Shown: positions 1-7,176 of the stretch, piece after piece
Position numbering within the stretch: the stretch's first letter is position 1
Layout of the letters: each line of letters opens with the position of its first letter
From: JAZOTM01 sp045657625
GTDB lineage: Bacteria > Bacillota > Clostridia > Lachnospirales > Lachnospiraceae
DNA: 9,623 bases
Reading direction: 5' to 3'
Assembly: GCA_045657625.1 (NCBI GenBank)
Contig: JAZOTM010000002.1
Span: 1-9,623, forward strand
The notes under the pieces: generated by a model
The model's database searches: none
What the model was told of the DNA's origin: nothing
The model's input: only the letters and a program-made list of their open reading frames with translations
Made by a program: the position numbers and the translations under genes

Positions 1-1037
1 AATTCCTTTGGCGTCACATCATATCCGCTGCAGCCAAAGGTTTCTGTCAGCACCTGCTTGATTCCCAACTGGCTGGCAACACTGCTAACCTGCTTTGGTG
101 GAATTTCTGTACCATTTCCTCTGCCTAACCAGTCCATTCCCGGTATATGCTCATAACCATAGGAGGGCATTACATTGGCTCCACCCCACATCTGTCCGGG
201 CAGATTCATTTCTTCTACGCTATGACCGGTAAGCTGGCAATGATGCGCTTCGCACCAATCGTATAATTTTTTATAGAAGTTCTCAGTATAGAGCTTATTC
301 AATGTGTTGTAATACTTTACACGGAAGGGATAACCTGCCTCATCCTGTACAAAGAGCCAAATAAGGTCCTCTCGGATATCCTCTCCCTTGGCAGCAAACT
401 GCTCAACTGCTGCCGGTGAAAAAGGTGTTGCCCAGCGATAGTATTGCGGCTCGTCCGTAAAAAAGCCTGCAAGCTCTCTGCCGAAGCTTTCCGGGAAACG
501 CTTATAATATTGCTCATGGGTTTCCTGAATGAACGCATCTACCACTTCAGCATTCAAAATGTCCGTATTGGCGGGGCTAACACGCAAATAGATCCGATGA
601 TATTCCGTAACCTCCGGTTGTGTTTCATTCCCCAATCGATAGCCACTCTGCTCAGTGACATAGATTGCATACGCTTCCGGATCGAACGAACCAACGCTGT
701 ACTCTAAATAACGGGCGCGATACCGTTCTATCTCTAACAGCTTTCCACCTACAAATCCGCTGGGCCAGCCGTTTTCATCATAAATCCACGCCTGCATCCC
801 CAGCTCTCTTGCCTTATCCAAACAGGCTTTTACACAGGAAAACCATTTTTCTCCCAGGTATTCCTCTTTCAAGCCGGTACGGGCATGCATAATAAACCCA
901 CCAATGCCGGCCGATTTCATCTGCTCGATCTGCCTTATCAATTCAGCTTCATCCAAATTATTATTCCACGACCAAAAAGGTATGGATTCATACATATCCA
1001 GATTTCCGCTGAAAAGACGCTGTAATCTCTCTTTCAT
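1..1037 (-). CDS. GH106-like glycoside hydrolase, N-terminal part (runs off the left edge)
   Basis: The reading frame starts at ATG 1035-1037 and stays open to base 3, giving 345 residues with no stop. A Shine-Dalgarno GAGGG lies about 5 bases before the ATG. Near the start the protein reads IPFWSWNN, then a helix leading to AGIGGFIMHARTGL, then WIYDENGWPSG. This is the layout of the TIM-barrel region of GH106 alpha-L-rhamnosidases and the related, mostly uncharacterised 'glycosyl hydrolase' proteins of Clostridia. Two glutamates in conserved-looking settings, E196 in FTDEPQYY and E332 in LTETFGCSG, are candidate catalytic residues (inference). The family is usually much longer, so most of the protein, including any C-terminal jelly-roll domain, lies outside the window. 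No signal peptide is visible, which suggests cytoplasmic action on imported glycans. It is the last gene seen in the operon, 55 bases after the beta-propeller gene. Family assignment is fairly confident; rhamnose specificity is not established. Confidence 0.72.
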   Translation of the reverse strand, partial: MKERLQRLFSGNLDMYESIPFWSWNNNLDEAELIRQIEQMKSAGIGGFIMHARTGLKEEYLGEKWFSCVKACLDKARELGMQAWIYDENGWPSGFVGGKLLEIERYRARYLEYSVGSFDPEAYAIYVTEQSGYRLGNETQPEVTEYHRIYLRVSPANTDILNAEVVDAFIQETHEQYYKRFPESFGRELAGFFTDEPQYYRWATPFSPAAVEQFAAKGEDIREDLIWLFVQDEAGYPFRVKYYNTLNKLYTENFYKKLYDWCEAHHCQLTGHSVEEMNLPGQMWGGANVMPSYGYEHIPGMDWLGRGNGTEIPPKQVSSVASQLGIKQVLTETFGCSGYDVTPKE

Positions 1038-1092
1038 GGTATCCCTCACATATCAATTATGAATCTTATTGAAAGTTCCGCTGCCATATTTC

Positions 1093-2487
1093 TTAAACAT
1101 TGAGTTTGTGTAACTTAATATCACGCAGCGTACAAGGTCTTCTATGGGACACAGCCGCAAAACCTTTGATGGATTTTCCAGCTTCTTCCTTGTAATGTGT
1201 CGTATTGAAGGTCTGGAGATATTTATCATTCACATAAACTTCAAACATATTATCTCTAACAAGCACCCTAATTTTATAAGCTACTCCACTGTCCAACCAA
1301 TAGTGTGCAGTGCTACCAAAGGAAATCACATCATCCACAGAAGCTATAACACTATCTTTTACTGCTAAAATTTCACACTTTCCATAAGTATCAAAAATAA
1401 TTGCCGTTCCTTGATTTTCTCCCTCGTCGAGATAAAAGCCGCCGGCAGAATACTCAGTAAACGCATTTTCTAAAAGCGTGATATCAAATTCTACAACAGT
1501 TTTTCCCTCAACAGGCACAACATCAGATATCTTTAGTGTATTATCGCCATCATCAAAAACGCCAAAATCTCCATTATGGGCAGATAATTCAGCATGCTCG
1601 GCATAAAGTTCACCGATCATTTTGTCATTACCGTTCCACCACTCCAGATGCAAGCCCATAGCATCTTTGGCAAGCTTTTTAATAGGCGGAAGCCAAACAT
1701 TGCCGCATTCATAGCTATAGCCATCATACATATAATTAGCAGTAAGGAACTCGCCATCTTTATTAAAGAAGCGTTCCCACATATTTACCCATCGTTTAGA
1801 AGTACCGTTGATACGGTAATTAGGCAAATGCGGCTTAAAAACGCCATCAGGCGTATTACTTTCATAAATATAAACACCATAGCCGTTAACGCCCATATGA
1901 CCAAAACCACCGCAGAACATATAATATTTATCATCAAATTCAATGCAATCCGCTATTTCAAATCCACCTAAAGCCCGATTGTATTGAGGAAATGGAGCAT
2001 AATCAATATTGGACCTATATGCCTGCCAATGCATACCGTCTTTAGAGGTCAGATAACCAAATTGCCCCGTAGCATATCCATAGTACATATCATTCTTCGA
2101 TATTACATACATACAATCCAGCCGGATATTTTCTCCTTCAGCATGTGGCGAAACAACATCCAACTCAGCCTTATATTCCCAGTGGATCAAATCCTTGGAA
2201 TACCAAAATTTCAGAACACTTTGGGAACCCTTTTGATCAAAGCTTCCGCTGTTCATCATAAACCCATCTTTTATTGGATAAACCTTCATCGCCCATATAT
2301 AACTTGGAAAATCTTCAACAACACAACCATAATCCTGAAAATTCACACCATCTTCCGAAATTGCAAGCCAGATATTATTGTATGTGTCACAATTCTCCTT
2401 GTGATACATGGAGAAAAGATAAAATTTACCATTGTGATAATACATTGCATCATCTTTGATCTGACCTTGTTGAGGCTTATAAATCAT
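1093..2487 (-). CDS. Five-bladed beta-propeller glycosidase-like protein (GH43/GH32 superfamily) with C-terminal beta-sandwich
   Basis: The protein has 464 residues from the chosen ATG. The first ~290 residues show repeated blade patterns such as YYHNGKFYLF, YGYLTSKDGMHW-type and FDDKYYMF strands, typical of GH43, GH32 and GH68 propeller enzymes. Candidate acidic residues are D12/D13 in KDDAMYY, D124 in IRLDCMY and E177 in GGFEIADCIEF, matching the usual nucleophile, transition-state and acid positions in spacing only. The WxNDPNG signature of classical GH32 and the usual GH43 motifs are not evident, so substrate and even activity are uncertain. The C-terminal ~160 residues look like a concanavalin-type sandwich (VEFDITLLEN, FEVYVNDKYLQTF) as in GH32 C-terminal domains. 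There is no signal peptide. The gene follows the SIS gene after 69 bases and is AT-rich like it: row 1921-1980 is 19/60 G+C. It may trim the same oligosaccharide as the GH38 and GH106-like neighbours. Confidence 0.65.
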   Translation of the reverse strand: MIYKPQQGQIKDDAMYYHNGKFYLFSMYHKENCDTYNNIWLAISEDGVNFQDYGCVVEDFPSYIWAMKVYPIKDGFMMNSGSFDQKGSQSVLKFWYSKDLIHWEYKAELDVVSPHAEGENIRLDCMYVISKNDMYYGYATGQFGYLTSKDGMHWQAYRSNIDYAPFPQYNRALGGFEIADCIEFDDKYYMFCGGFGHMGVNGYGVYIYESNTPDGVFKPHLPNYRINGTSKRWVNMWERFFNKDGEFLTANYMYDGYSYECGNVWLPPIKKLAKDAMGLHLEWWNGNDKMIGELYAEHAELSAHNGDFGVFDDGDNTLKISDVVPVEGKTVVEFDITLLENAFTEYSAGGFYLDEGENQGTAIIFDTYGKCEILAVKDSVIASVDDVISFGSTAHYWLDSGVAYKIRVLVRDNMFEVYVNDKYLQTFNTTHYKEEAGKSIKGFAAVSHRRPCTLRDIKLHKLNV

Positions 2488-2496
2488 ATGCTTCAT

Positions 2497-2503
2497 CCTT
2501 TCT
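2497..2503 (-). promoter_or_regulatory. Ribosome binding site deciding the start of the beta-propeller gene
   Basis: On the minus strand AGAAAGG is followed by 9 bases and the ATG at 2485-2487. Two upstream in-frame starts exist, GTG at 2515-2517 and ATG at 2494-2496. The second abuts the AGG directly and the first has no good site, so MIYKPQQ is the preferred start. Confidence 0.6.
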
Positions 2504-2556
2504 TTTATGAATTTCACACATCTGATATATACTCGTGCGGCACAATTCTTATATAA

Positions 2557-3111
2557 TCACTCAAGATTTGCATGATACTGCCATAGGGATGATATATCAA
2601 TATTGTTTTTTTCTACTATTATTTTTGCAACAATATCGCCATACAGAAGCAAAAATTGTTCAAATAAACTTGTCATTATTTGCTCCGATTTAATTTCGTC
2701 GTCAAGCTGCAGCTTCGTATTGGTAGGAACTCTTATCATATAATCGGCAAGCCTTGCTATAGAACTTGCACGATTAGACCCTATCATCACAATTACAGCC
2801 CCAAAATTTTTTGCTTTTTCAGCGACAAGCCTTGGAAACATTGATTCGCCACTACCAGAGCCTACTATCAAAACATCGCCCTTTTTGATGGCCGGTTCAG
2901 TTATTTCGCCGACGATATGTGTATCAAAACCTATGTGTGCCAGACGCTTGGCCAAAGCCTCAAGGGATAACAAAACCCTACCCACGCCAACAAAGAAAAT
3001 ACTGTTAGCAGCGTTTAAAATATTGATAAATTCTTCAGTATCCTCTTCCGAAATAGCCATTAAGCTTCTTTCACATTCATTGAGTACCATTTCAACAGTT
3101 TCTTTATACAT
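2557..3111 (-). CDS. SIS-domain 6-phospho-3-hexuloisomerase family protein
   Basis: The product has 184 residues, the usual length of 6-phospho-3-hexuloisomerase (PHI/HxlB), which interconverts D-arabino-3-hexulose 6-phosphate and fructose 6-phosphate. Family features are visible in order: FFVGVGR at 39-45, AKRLAHIGFDTHIVGE at 54-69, the phosphate-binding GSGSGES at 84-90, SLFEQ with the likely catalytic E151, and the characteristic C-terminus HANLE (H180). A deviation is the segment GRVLLS at 45-49, where PHI proteins normally have a serine directly after GR. The ATG at 3109-3111 overlaps the end of the upstream epimerase gene by 8 bases, with its AAAAGGA site inside that gene, so the two are translationally coupled. 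Coupling to a 3-epimerase, and not to hexulose-6-phosphate synthase, suggests a role in ketohexose-phosphate salvage instead of formaldehyde fixation (inference). The gene is AT-rich: row 2581-2640 is 17/60 G+C. Confidence 0.82.
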   Translation of the reverse strand: MYKETVEMVLNECERSLMAISEEDTEEFINILNAANSIFFVGVGRVLLSLEALAKRLAHIGFDTHIVGEITEPAIKKGDVLIVGSGSGESMFPRLVAEKAKNFGAVIVMIGSNRASSIARLADYMIRVPTNTKLQLDDEIKSEQIMTSLFEQFLLLYGDIVAKIIVEKNNIDISSLWQYHANLE

Positions 3112-3781
3112 ATTCTCTTGTCCTTTTCAAAATGTTTTCCAGCAACTTAAAATTATCACTACGTGAGTTTTCTGGACAGAACAATCCCTTTGTCCCACTC
3201 ACAAATGTATTTGCCCCCAATTCTAAGAGTTTAGGCATATCCTCAAAACCGACTCTCCCATCTACCTCAATCTCAACATTTGGATACAAGCTTCTAAGAT
3301 ATGCAATTTTCTCATCGGCAAAGGGATAAACCTTTTGACCTTGTAGATGTGCGTAGCCGGGGTCAATTCGCATAATCAGCACAAAGTCGCACAATGGAAG
3401 CAAACATCTTAGGGAATCTAAGGTTGTTTCGGGACTTATCGCAATACCAGCTTTTATATTTGCTGCCTTTATTTTTCTTAGCAAAATGGACGGACGAGGT
3501 TCATACTCTGTATGGAAACATATTCTATCTACACCAGCGTCAATCAACATATCAATATAGGGGGTATTCTCGACTGACATAAGATGTACATCAAAAAGCA
3601 TATTGGTATATTGGCGCAGTTGCTTAACCGCACCAATACCTAATGGCATATCAAGACTAAACCGTCCATCAATAATATCAATATGAACCATTTTACAACC
3701 TAAATTTTCTAGTTCTTTTATTTCCTGCTTCATATTGCATAAATTCATACAAATTAAAGATGGGGATATGCAATTTTCCAT
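3104..3781 (-). CDS. Ribulose-phosphate 3-epimerase family protein, closest in look to D-allulose-6-phosphate 3-epimerase
   Basis: A 225-residue TIM barrel of the ribulose-phosphate 3-epimerase family. It keeps the metal and catalytic set: S8 in ISPSLICM, H33 and D35 in HIDIIDGRF, H66 in FDVHLM and D174 in EVDG. The opening ISPSLICMNL, the MRIDPGYA loop at 137-144 and VSGTKGLF near the end resemble E. coli AlsE (allulose-6-phosphate to fructose-6-phosphate) more than housekeeping Rpe, which has NPGFGGQ and VDGG. The D-x-K-x-x-D motif of hexulose-6-phosphate synthase is absent. The loop from 143 to 154 and the VDGR sequence differ from both relatives, so the substrate is open. The gene begins 14 bases after the GH38 stop and overlaps the SIS gene by 8 bases. 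Row 3661-3720 is 16/60 G+C. An in-frame ATG at 3803-3805 is possible but has no site before it. Confidence 0.82.
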   Translation of the reverse strand: MENCISPSLICMNLCNMKQEIKELENLGCKMVHIDIIDGRFSLDMPLGIGAVKQLRQYTNMLFDVHLMSVENTPYIDMLIDAGVDRICFHTEYEPRPSILLRKIKAANIKAGIAISPETTLDSLRCLLPLCDFVLIMRIDPGYAHLQGQKVYPFADEKIAYLRSLYPNVEIEVDGRVGFEDMPKLLELGANTFVSGTKGLFCPENSRSDNFKLLENILKRTREYV

Positions 3782-3790
3782 TATATCATT

Positions 3791-3797
3791 TCCTTTC
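3791..3797 (-). promoter_or_regulatory. Ribosome binding site of the epimerase gene, overlapping the GH38 stop codon
   Basis: GAAAGGA on the minus strand lies 9 bases before ATG 3779-3781 and shares two bases with the GH38 TGA stop at 3796-3798. This sets the epimerase start at MENCISPSL and suggests translational coupling to the mannosidase. Confidence 0.65.
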
Positions 3798-6240
3798 AAA
3801 GCCATATATCCATTTGAGATAGCGCACCATTGTTGTAAATAAATGTTTTCACTTCGTACGCTTCAAATGCTATTTGACAAGTCGCATCTATCAGTGTGAG
3901 TATGGTAGAATTGGATGCAGGATTGTTATTTACTAACCGCAGAATATAGCCATCCTCGTTTTCGTAAAAGGCAGATAAGCTAATTGCAGAATTCTCTACA
4001 GACAGTACTTTCTTTGCCAAATCGTCGGTACCATGGGGGAAGAAATTCAGGCTGTAGGGTGTGTTTACAAATTCCTGAGCATTGTTTTCCAGCTTTTCTG
4101 CCGGGTCGTATGACAGCCGGAAAGAAAAACTCTGTTTGCCCTGCTCAATAGTAGGTATAAACCGATTAGGATCGATTATATTGAAATCCTTTATGTCCGG
4201 ATTAAGTGCCGCAAGATCAGGTTTGACACGCTCATCAACCGGGTGTGCACAATAGGCCGCACCGCGAAGCAGCGTAGCATACAAGTCATTCCCCTCCGCG
4301 CAGAAGCCATATGTACAGTTGTTGTACAGTGCCAGCACATGATTCCCGTCAACAAAGCCCACAAACCGGTGGGCCGTAATCTCCTTGCCATCCTTTTGAA
4401 ATTCATCCGTTCCAAAGGGAATTTGACCGATAAACCGCCCATCAAACGCGGCAGGCACTTTCAGCTTTAGTGCTTTTTGCTGTTCGTTCCAGAACACATC
4501 TGCTTTGATATCCGTGTAAGGCAGTTCCTTGTACATCTTATAGGAAATACGTACATAGCTTTCACCGCATTCAAAGAAACTCTCTACCTCTGTAAGAACG
4601 TCACCATCTTCAATAATATTCACATTGATAAGATTTTCAAAAGGTCCATTTTTACAATCAGACAACTTAAAATTTACCGGATCTTCTCCAATACGCTCCA
4701 TGTACCATCCCCAAGGATCAGCATTATCGGTGTACATCACCGGCTGGAATGCGCCGCCGGACAGCATTTCTTTACCATTTACGATATAGCTTTCCATCAG
4801 ACCGGTTTTACGGCTGATACGAATGGTCTTCATGCTGTCAGAGAATACGATCTCATCCCCGGTTGTGGGAGCTAAGAACCGCTTGGGTTCAACTTCTACA
4901 CGGAAATCCACCCGTGCCTCGCCAAAGGCAGGTAGCTGACAGCGGTAAGCAATACGCTTTCTTCGGTCATAGTGGATGTTAGAAAGTTCTTTGATGCACT
5001 GAGAGGGAATCTTTTTGCCATTTTGATAAACAGATACCGTATACTGCTCCGTATCGGAAATAATGCCCACAGGCATTAAGTATTCGGTCTCACAAACTGT
5101 TTCTCGTTCATAAGGCTGGGAATTGAAGATAAATACCGGGAATTCACCGATTTCTGCCTTTTGGTGTTTACCGCATACAGCAAAGAAGGCCTTGTTCCAT
5201 TCCTTTTGAAGCAGTTCTAAGGCATAGTCTGCTTTCCGCAGGCTGCTCTTTTCTCCGTCAGCAGCACAAGTGCCGGCATAAACATCGTGGAATTCCAAGG
5301 ATGCCAGTGCTTTTTCCGCCTCACAAAATGCATCTGCATTACGGCGATACAGACCATTCAAGGATGCATAGCTGCACAGCTTTTCTGTGGTAAACAGCTT
5401 GTTTTCCAGTTCAATATGCTTCTTTTTAACACTCTGCATAGCTGTATAACAACCGATTAAACAGGGCTGCATCGATTTTGCAAACTCTGTTTTGGGCTCT
5501 AAATCGGCAAAATATTGCTCCGGTGTACTATGAATGATGGGATAATCAGAACCTGCAATCAATTCTGCCACATCCTGCAAATCTTTTCGAGATGGCACAC
5601 CACCGTGGTTACCCACGCCCCATAATGCTAAGCCAATTTCATCCTCCGTATATTGTGAAGCTTTTCGAACAATTTCCTTCTTAGCAGTGCCGAAAATAGT
5701 ACAATAGAGATTCTCATCAACGAAACGCGTTACCTTAACACGGCTGCCATCTTTGCCTATCCACCAAAAGTCTCTGGGTAATTCCATCATATTTGGCAAA
5801 GGGCGGCAACAGATATAGCTGTCATAGCCGCACTTTTTCAGAATTTGCACCAAGCCTACGGAGTGACCAAAGCTGTCAAAATTGATGGCCGTGGTAGGTC
5901 TTGCACCAAATTTTTCAGCAAAGTACCGTCTGCCCAAACCAATTTGACGAACAAAAGCCTCACCGGAAGGCAGATTGCAGTCCGGCTGCAAATACCAACC
6001 ACCCATAATGTGCCACTTCCCTGCCTTTACCTGCTCTTGAATACGGGCAAACAGCTCCGGGTCATGCTCCTCGATAAATTCATAAAGAATAGCTTCATTA
6101 TGGTTAAAAATATAATCAAATTCTTGACAGAACAGCTCTGCCTGATGGAAGGTAGAAATTGCTTCTCCAAAACCTTCTTCCCAATCCCACATCCATACCG
6201 GATCCAAATGGGAATTACAAATCAAATGTAATTTTTTCAC
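3796..6240 (-). CDS. Glycoside hydrolase family 38 alpha-mannosidase
   Basis: This 814-residue protein is a GH38 enzyme, a zinc-dependent retaining alpha-mannosidase. The N-terminal catalytic domain carries HLDPVWMWDW (H11, D13 as zinc ligands), GWYLQPDCNLPSGE at 81-94, the nucleophile D122 in NFDSFGHS, and H212 in GVGNHGG. Residues ~270-360 form the expected helical bundle (for example RNADAFCEAEKALASLEFHD) and the rest is the all-beta mutarotase-like C-terminal part of the family. The length suits bacterial cytoplasmic GH38 proteins such as MngB/YbgG. No signal peptide is present. It starts with GTG at 6238-6240; the next in-frame ATG (M17) would remove H11 and D13. The gene lies 42 bases after the aldose epimerase gene and just before the 3-epimerase. 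The likely product is free mannose, or a mannose derivative, which the upstream isomerase and fructokinase could use. Linkage specificity cannot be read from the sequence. Confidence 0.93.
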   Translation of the reverse strand: MKKLHLICNSHLDPVWMWDWEEGFGEAISTFHQAELFCQEFDYIFNHNEAILYEFIEEHDPELFARIQEQVKAGKWHIMGGWYLQPDCNLPSGEAFVRQIGLGRRYFAEKFGARPTTAINFDSFGHSVGLVQILKKCGYDSYICCRPLPNMMELPRDFWWIGKDGSRVKVTRFVDENLYCTIFGTAKKEIVRKASQYTEDEIGLALWGVGNHGGVPSRKDLQDVAELIAGSDYPIIHSTPEQYFADLEPKTEFAKSMQPCLIGCYTAMQSVKKKHIELENKLFTTEKLCSYASLNGLYRRNADAFCEAEKALASLEFHDVYAGTCAADGEKSSLRKADYALELLQKEWNKAFFAVCGKHQKAEIGEFPVFIFNSQPYERETVCETEYLMPVGIISDTEQYTVSVYQNGKKIPSQCIKELSNIHYDRRKRIAYRCQLPAFGEARVDFRVEVEPKRFLAPTTGDEIVFSDSMKTIRISRKTGLMESYIVNGKEMLSGGAFQPVMYTDNADPWGWYMERIGEDPVNFKLSDCKNGPFENLINVNIIEDGDVLTEVESFFECGESYVRISYKMYKELPYTDIKADVFWNEQQKALKLKVPAAFDGRFIGQIPFGTDEFQKDGKEITAHRFVGFVDGNHVLALYNNCTYGFCAEGNDLYATLLRGAAYCAHPVDERVKPDLAALNPDIKDFNIIDPNRFIPTIEQGKQSFSFRLSYDPAEKLENNAQEFVNTPYSLNFFPHGTDDLAKKVLSVENSAISLSAFYENEDGYILRLVNNNPASNSTILTLIDATCQIAFEAYEVKTFIYNNGALSQMDIWL

Positions 6241-6248
6241 AGTAAATT

Positions 6249-6254
6249 CTCCTT
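6249..6254 (-). promoter_or_regulatory. AAGGAG ribosome binding site for the GTG-started GH38 gene
   Basis: AAGGAG sits 8 bases before the GTG at 6238-6240 on the minus strand. It supports a GTG start, which is also required to keep the HLD zinc motif at residues 11-13. Confidence 0.75.
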
Positions 6255-6282
6255 ACATAAATGCTGATATAGAATTTTTCGC

Positions 6283-7158
6283 TCACAGCAATGCAACAGA
6301 CCAAACTGTGGCATACGTATTCTTCGCAGGCAGCTGTACAAGATCGCTTTTACAAGTAAATTCCTCTACCACATCCTGCCGAGATGGCAAGGATGACCAA
6401 GGCTCGATACACACATAGGGCGCATCTGTTTTCGGCCAATGCCAAATACCCAGATAAGGCATACCAGGATATGTTATGCAGACACCTCGTCCCGACACCT
6501 TTGAGAGCAAGGATACTTCTCTCGCCATATTTTTCAGGATTATTGCATCTTCATCAAACAGGCTGTGCTGCAACTGCAAATACTGATTATCACGCAAGGA
6601 GTAAGCTTCATCCTGTCCACTCAAGTAAAGCGCTGGTGTAAAACCAACACGATCCGGCTGACAAGGGCAAGAAAACACCAATTCATAATCTTCAAACCGC
6701 TCTGTCGGTACAAGGGGTATATTAAAGCCGGGATGCCCGCCAATGCCAAATGGCATTGTTCGTTCATTCAAATTATACACCCGGTAAGCTATATCCACCG
6801 TATTTTCCCACAGCGAGTAACAGATCTCAAACTTGAAATCAAAGGGATACTGCTCCAAGCTTTCTTTAGATGATTTCAGCGCTAATGTAATAGACTGATC
6901 AGTCTGTTCTGTAGCCGTAAATTCCATTGTGGCTGCAAAGCCATGAATATGCATGGGGTAAACCTGTCCCAAATACTGATAGCTGTCATTGGTCAGCCGA
7001 CCGATAAACGGAAACAGATTGGGGGCCTGGTCGCTCCAGTATTGGGGGTCCCCCTGCCACAGATATTCCACCCCATCCGCACTTTTTAAACTGATCATTT
7101 GTGCGCCCAGCGTATCCACCGACAAAGAAATCTTGTCATTTTTCAGTGTGTAATACAT
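6283..7158 (-). CDS. Aldose 1-epimerase family protein (LacX-type mutarotase)
   Basis: The 291-residue product is a galactose-mutarotase-fold protein. It shows the LacX-type signatures NLFPFIGRL at 47-55 (R54), the histidine motif IHGFA (H72), GGHPGFN (H142) and the C-terminal IEPWSSLPSR with the likely base E252. Family members interconvert alpha and beta anomers of aldoses. In this operon, between a mannosidase and a mannose/lyxose isomerase, the natural reading is that it equilibrates the sugar released by the hydrolases; some relatives act on hexose 6-phosphates instead. ATG 7156-7158 is chosen because GAGG at 7168-7171 lies 9 bases ahead. The alternatives TTG 7165-7167 and ATG 7162-7164 are too close to that site. 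It starts 18 bases after the fructokinase stop and ends 42 bases before GH38. Confidence 0.9.
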   Translation of the reverse strand: MYYTLKNDKISLSVDTLGAQMISLKSADGVEYLWQGDPQYWSDQAPNLFPFIGRLTNDSYQYLGQVYPMHIHGFAATMEFTATEQTDQSITLALKSSKESLEQYPFDFKFEICYSLWENTVDIAYRVYNLNERTMPFGIGGHPGFNIPLVPTERFEDYELVFSCPCQPDRVGFTPALYLSGQDEAYSLRDNQYLQLQHSLFDEDAIILKNMAREVSLLSKVSGRGVCITYPGMPYLGIWHWPKTDAPYVCIEPWSSLPSRQDVVEEFTCKSDLVQLPAKNTYATVWSVALL

Positions 7159-7167
7159 ACTCATCAA

Positions 7168-7171
7168 CCTC
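7168..7171 (-). promoter_or_regulatory. Ribosome binding site deciding the start of the aldose epimerase gene
   Basis: GAGG on the minus strand is followed by TTGATGAGT and then ATG at 7156-7158. The 9-base spacing favours this ATG over the two earlier in-frame starts. Confidence 0.5.
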
Positions 7172-7176
7172 GCCAG

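Noticed and set aside
1038..1092. Regulatory element or terminator between the last two genes
   Set aside because: No hairpin, promoter pair or repeat is visible beyond the ribosome binding site of the GH106-like gene.
1984..2556. A 190-codon open frame on the plus strand opposite the beta-propeller gene
   Set aside because: Its product is an isoleucine- and histidine-rich string with no domain pattern, produced by the AT-rich antisense of a convincing gene. The same holds for the other plus-strand frames at 1594-1971, 4477-4875 and 5845-6231.
2488..2556. Internal promoter in the 69-base gap before the beta-propeller gene
   Set aside because: The gap is AT-rich with TATA-like runs, but no -35 and -10 pair at a proper spacing was found. 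The GTGCCGCAC palindrome there is only 9 bases.
2557..3781. Ribulose monophosphate (formaldehyde fixation) pathway, hexulose-6-phosphate synthase plus hexuloisomerase
   Set aside because: The barrel protein has the HxDxxDGxF, DVHLM and EVDG motifs of a 3-epimerase and lacks the D-x-K-x-x-D motif of hexulose-6-phosphate synthase.
4191..4445. Small 84-codon frame on the minus strand inside the GH38 gene
   Set aside because: It is a frame-shifted reading of the GH38 coding sequence with no ribosome binding site or recognisable domain.
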